Part shown: positions 48,301 to 54,300 of the stretch, piece after piece
Position numbering within the stretch: the first letter of the stretch is position 1
How the letters are laid out: each line of letters begins with the position of its first letter
NCBI GenBank assembly: GCA_012845835.1
Contig: JABAKD010000002.1
Span: 24,656,518-24,720,517, forward strand
Reading direction: 5' to 3'
Source of the DNA: Undaria pinnatifida
Taxonomy: Eukaryota > Sar > Phaeophyceae > Laminariales > Alariaceae
Length of the DNA stretch: 64,000 nucleotides
Translations under genes and position numbers: made by a program
Notes under the pieces: generated by a model
The model's database searches: none
What the model was told of the DNA's origin: nothing
Seen by the model: the letters and a program-made list of their open reading frames with translations, nothing else

Positions 48301-51300
48301 GGCAAACACATACAAAGCACAGCAAATAAGCCCCCTGACCCCCCCCCCCCCATCCCGCCCCCCATCCCCTGCTCCCATCCCAACCCCTCCCCCCACCCCG
48401 CACCCCTCTTCCTTCCCCCCTACCCCCACCCCACCTCACCCCCAACCCCAACCCCAACCCCAACACGCCTGACCTCTGGGGGCGGTGGTGGCCTTCCCCC
48501 TCCGCACACCACCAGACACGTGGTGGCAAGGTGGTTCAGCAGTCCGCAGGGTGAGCCGTCAGGGGTGTGCACGGGGCACAAGAAGCCCCAGGACTCCGGG
48601 AGCAGCTTTCGGACGGCTGTGGTTTTCATTGTGGTGAAGAACTGCCCGCGGTGAACGCTCCGGAAGTGCGCCAGGTAGCGGAGGAAGTTGATCCGCTCCG
48701 CCACGATTGTAAACCCGGACACCTGGTTTTGTTTTTGTTTTTGGTTTTGGTTTTGTTGTTGGCTTGGTTTGGTTTGGTTTGGTTTGGTTTGGTTTGGTTT
48801 GGTTTGGTTTGGTGTGGTTTGGTTTGGTTTGGTTTGGTTTAATTTGGTTTGGTTTGGTTTGGTTTGGTTTGGTTCGTTTTGTTTTTCTTGGGGTTTAGGT
48901 TTAGGTTTAGTTTAGTTTAGTTTAGTATAGTTTAGCTTTGGTTTGGTTTGGTTTGGTTTGGTATGGTATGGTTTAGTTTGGCTTGGTTGGGTTCGGTTTG
49001 GTTTGGTTCGGTATGGTTTGATATGGTTTAGTTTGGCTTGGCTTGGTTTGGTTCGGTTTGGTGCCGTTTCGTCTTTTTTGTTTTATATGTTTTTGTTTGT
49101 GGAAGCTTTTGCAACACCGGCCCGTGTCAAGCTCTGAAAACAACACAACAGACTAATCATTGTAACACATATGATATGTCAAGCTCTGAAAACAACCCAA
49201 CAGACTAATCATTGTAACACATATGATGCCAGTACCTGCATGAGATCAAGGCCCGAGGAGCTGGTGACGTTGCCGGTGGAAAGGAAGGTCGCCATGCCCT
49301 GCCCCACGGCGGGTGCGAAGCGGTCGAGCGCCTTCATCATGTACTTCGCGTCTCGAACCTAAAAAACAACAGCAGCAGCCGTGTTATTGTTGTTGCTGCT
49401 GTTGTTGCTGTTGCTGCTGTTGTTGCTGTTGCTGCTGTTGTTGTTGTCGTTGTTGCCAGTGTGGTAATCAAGGCAGATAACGAGCACAACATTTCCCTCG
49501 AATGTGGTGCATATTTACTGATATTCATTTCATATAGTCACACACTTCATTTTACAAAAACATAAAAAAAAGCGTACCTGCATCGCCACCTTGGCGGGGT
49601 GCATCCTGGCGTCTCGACCCACGTACTGCCTGACCTGACGAACGCAAGCACGCCAGCACGCCACACACCGCAAAGCGCCGCACCAACAACGGGTGACGGG
49701 TGGAAAAGTTGGGAGTGAAGGCGCCGGGGCAAAAGCGGGGGGAGGGGGTGGGGGCGGGGGTGGGGCGGGGGCGGAGGGAGGCGTGAAGAGGGGGGAGATG
49801 AGAGATGCTGGGGGGGAGGGGAAGGGGAGGGGTGCAATATAATGTAGCATCCTGAGCACCTCGGCCGCCGCGATTACAGGCTGGGGGAGAAAATTAGCGA
49901 CGTAGGGGACGAAGGGGACGAGCGGAGGTGGCACCCCCTCCTCCAAAATGTACAACATGAATCGGAGCGCCGCAGATGCGGCAATAGCGATACTCTTGAA
50001 CGTTTTTCATCCGCCGTGTTACCCGCTCTCGGCAGACAATGCTTCCCCTTCCCCCTCCACGCCGTCTCCAGCGCTCTTTTCAGGGTTAAAACTTGTCATG
50101 ACTCAACTGTACATTTTTCCTCCCGTCTTCCTCCCCTTCCCTCCCCTTCAATCATTATCCTCCCCTTCCCCCTCCTCCTTCCCTCCCCCTCCTCGCCTCC
50201 CCTCCCCTTGCCTCCCCTCCCCTTGCCTCCTCCCCTCCCCTGCCATATCCCTCCCCCCCCCCCCCCCCCGTTCGCTCCCTCCGCTCCTCGCTTACGCCAT
50301 CACTCGCGTCCCCTTCCACTCTCCTTGCCCCTTCTCCCCTCCCCTCCCTCCCTCCCTCCCCCCCCCCCCATCCCCCCTCCCTATGCCCACCTTCTCAAGC
50401 CAGTTCTCCAGCCTCTCCTTGACGATCATCCCGAATAGATGTCCTGGCAGCAACAGCTCGTGATTTGCCAACGCATCTGGCCGGTCCTCCCGACATCGCC
50501 CCTGAACGAAGGCGTACAGTTTCCGCAGCATGAACAGCAGGCACTCCTGCTTGTCGGCGTGTCGCCTCAAGTGCACCAGGACAAATCTTGCTCAGACACA
50601 CGGGACGGGACGGAGCAACACGGGGAGGGACGGGACAGGATGAGACAGGACAGGAAAAGGAAGGGATGGGATAATATAGGACGGGAAGGGATGATATGGG
50701 ACGGGACAGGATGGGACGGGACAATATAGGACGGGAAGGGACAATATGGGACGGGACAGGATATGGTGGGACACAACCGAACGGGGGATGGGACGGGACG
50801 GGACAAAACGGGATGGGACCGGACACGACGGGACATAACATAGCGGGACAGAACGGGATAGGATCGGGCGAGAAGGGGTAGGACGGAATGGGACGGGAAA
50901 GGACGGAATGGGACGGGATCGAATAGGATGGGACGGGAAAGGACGGAATGGGACGGGATCGAATAGGATGGGACGGGAAAGGACGGAATGGGACGGGATC
51001 GAATAGGATGGGACGGGATAGGGCGGGGCCGAACCGGACCCGACACGACAGGACAGGACTGGGCAGGGGCAGGACGGGACGAAACCGACCGGGACGAGAC
51101 GGGAGAAAACCGGACGGGACGGGACTGGACAGCTCGGGACATGACGAGGTGGAAGCGCGCGGGGGGCGGCGAAGGGAAAAGAGGGGGGACGGGAGAGGAG
51201 ACAGAGGGGGGGGGGGGGGAAGACGTGACAAGAGGGGAGTAGGGGGCGGGGTAGGATTGGGGGGGGTGCGCTTGCTCACCTGTCGACAACCTTTTTCCCG

Positions 51301-54300
51301 AGCTCAACATCAGTCGTCCCCGATGGCTCCTGCATTACCGTTCGGAACGAAGCCCCTAGGAAGGCCAGGCTCTCCAAACGCGAGTGCAAGCCCCAGCGCT
51401 TGCCGTCTCGCAGCAGCACCTGCCACCAAACACACAAAACAAGCAACTAAGCAACAAAAAAACACATAAGCATAAACTAAAGACGAACATGAAAAACGAA
51501 CATAAAAAACGAGAAAAAAAAAGAAAGGAAAAAAGAACAAAGAAAAGACAAGAGCACGAATTAAAGAAGAAAATCCCATCTCGTTCGTCGCTGCCCACCC
51601 CCCTCACCTCTACGTGGGCGGCGAGAAAGGTGTTATCCTTTTGTCCCTGCAGCACCCTCTCGTGAATCTCTCGGTCGCTCGTGTCTCGCAAAGCTTTCAG
51701 GATGATCACCACCGGGACCAAGAACTCCTGCAACAGCGGTAGCAGCAGCGGCAGCGGCGGTGGCAGCAACAGCAGCGGCGGTAGCAGTAGCAGCAGGGAC
51801 AGCAGCAGCAGCAGTAGGGACAGCAGCAGCAGTGACAGCCCCGGAGGCGGCGGCGGCGGCGGTGGACCATGAAAGGGAGGAGGTCGGAGGGAAGGAGGTG
51901 AGTCAGAGGGATGTGAGTAAAAAAAGGCGTGTTTGGGCGGTTGGTTGCACCACCTACAGGTAGTAGTAGCAACCTGAGGGGTGGAGCAAACGCGTTCGCG
52001 AACACCCCGCCGTGCCACCATGGCCGAGATTTTCAGCGAGGAGGGCGCGCGGCGGGGGGGGGGGTGGGGGGGCAGCATATTTACACTACTAACCCCTTAG
52101 GAGCTTCAGAGGGAAAACGTGTCGAAAATGCTGACTTGACTGCAGCATTGATCCGTCACACGAAGCAGTCCGGGCTAAAGGGGTAAGGGATGTGTCCGAG
52201 TCAGACCTGCGATGTAAAAAGCTGTTTAGACACCCGCACAGCATGTATGGCGATACTATTAATAGCATTGCTGTACGATTTTTCTAAAAGACAGACGTTT
52301 TGATTATACCGCACTCGTCGTTTTTTTTGGTCGGCAGAAAACACCACAAAAACACACAAATCGCAAACACCAAAAAACATAGAAAAAAAAAAAAAAAAAA
52401 AACGCAAAACGTAAAAAAATCCCGAGGCCTCTCTATTTCTCTCGCCTGTTTCCGCACGGAAAACCTGACGGTGGCGCCTCCCGTGGAAATGTAGTGCAGG
52501 GTTACCGTGAGGGTAGTCTGGTCCTTCCGGGCGCAGCGCATCATGACGCCCTTCTCGCTGTACCCTTGGCCGCGGTCTTTGAATGTCCCTCGAGAGATCG
52601 CGTGCGCGTAGTTTCGCTTCGGCACCTGTAACAGTGCAATATACCAGGCGCAGGTCGGTGTGGGCGATTAGTTGGTTGGTTGGTCGGTTGGTCGGTCGGT
52701 CGGTCCGTTGATCGATCGGTTCGTATTTCCGTCTGGTCGGTAATTCGCGCAGTCAATTGGCGTTTCGATATGTCAGTCGGATAGTCGGTAAGTATATCAG
52801 TCAACCAGATAGTCAGCCAGACAGTCAGCCAGACAGTCAGCCAGACAGGCAGCCAGACAGTTAGCCAGACAGTTAGCCAGACAGTGAGCCAGATAGTCAT
52901 GTAGTCGGTCGGACGAGTACTCCCACTCGAACCATGAACATATTCACATATTCACATATTCATTTAGCCGGCCGGTCGACCGGTCGGTCATTCAGTCTGT
53001 CAATCAGCGCGTGGTCTTTCCAGTAACTATTTAGAACTGCCCCTGGCTTCCTTTTCCTTAGCTTTTCACCGGCTATGCCTGATGGGCAGATGGTCGACAG
53101 TCACGTCATACCGGCGAATCGCTTCTCCAAACAACAAAACACACGCTTCATTGCGTGCGGGTTGGGGGCAGGAGCTTCCACTCTTCGCGCACACGGCGGA
53201 GAAGCGGTAAGCGCGATATGGAAATGCAGACTAGCTGAAGAGCCCGACGAATCAACGAATCAACACCAACTACGAGTAACGCTGCAGCCCGCCCCCTCCC
53301 ACCCCAACCTCCACCCAACCCTCGTTGCGCCCCGTTCATTCCCACTCCCTTCCGTCCCTCTCACAAACACACAGGTTCGCGCCCATTCCCGCGTCTTGTA
53401 AGCAAATCCCACCTCGCGTCGATCCCGCCGAGCCAGCCCGCCAAATGACATCGGCTTTTCTTTGGTCAGCCAGACAAATACGGTACACAGTCACCCACCC
53501 CCACCCCCACCCCCACCCCCACGCCAAGACACATGCTACAAACAGTACGACAGGTGTGCACTTTATTTCTTCCCCGAAGGCTCCTGACTCTAGGTGTTCT
53601 TGAGCATCATACAAAGCACAACTCTTGACATAACGTTGTGAGTTCTTACCCCGATGAACCAACCCACAACCCAGGTAATCAACGAATGATGTCGCAAAAA
53701 TAAGACTGAAATTGCGACGAATTTTAACGTTCAGAAGGTCCGTCATTCAGAAAAAGCTCTTAGATAAAAACTGCTACCTCCGTCGCAGCACGCTTCACAG
53801 CCCTCTACCCCACTCCAGTCCCCTCAATTACCACTCCAACCCCCACCCCAACCACTCCACCCCCTACCTCATCCCACCTGCCACCCTCATCTCCAACTCC
53901 ATCTTCCCCATCCCCCTTCCCCAACCCCCCAAGCCCCGATCTCCTCCCCCCTCGCACCCACACCCCCATCCTCACCTGCAAGAGCCTGATGACCCTCTCA
54001 ATTCCGCGGACGATAAAGTAGCCCCCCATCTCCCCGGACTCTTCCCTTCCCTTGCACAGCTGGGCTGGTGTGTGGCCGTGGAGGTGGCATCTCCTCGACC
54101 CCACCATCACTGGGCAGTCGCCGGCGCGCCTTTGCATCCTAACCGCGTCGCCATCTCCCACCTAGAGCAAGCCAATACAAGGAGGGGGGAAGGGAGGGAG
54201 GGAGGGTGGGAGGGAGGGAGGGAGGGTCGGAGAGAGCAGGGGGAAGGGGTACGTGAGTTTTTTTTTGTCGTCTCGGTATTTATGTTACCCCACCATTAAT

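Noticed and set aside
49850-49890. Extra RPA2 exon reading [12 protein letters not shown] between exons 7 and 8
   Set aside because: It has a good acceptor, but exons 7 and 8 already join in phase and the linker length is already sufficient.
50395-51310. Long minus-strand frames of repeated PVPSRP/SCPVPS
   Set aside because: They are read through the GGGAC pentamer array in intron 6; only 50391-50586 and 51280-51419 are real exons.
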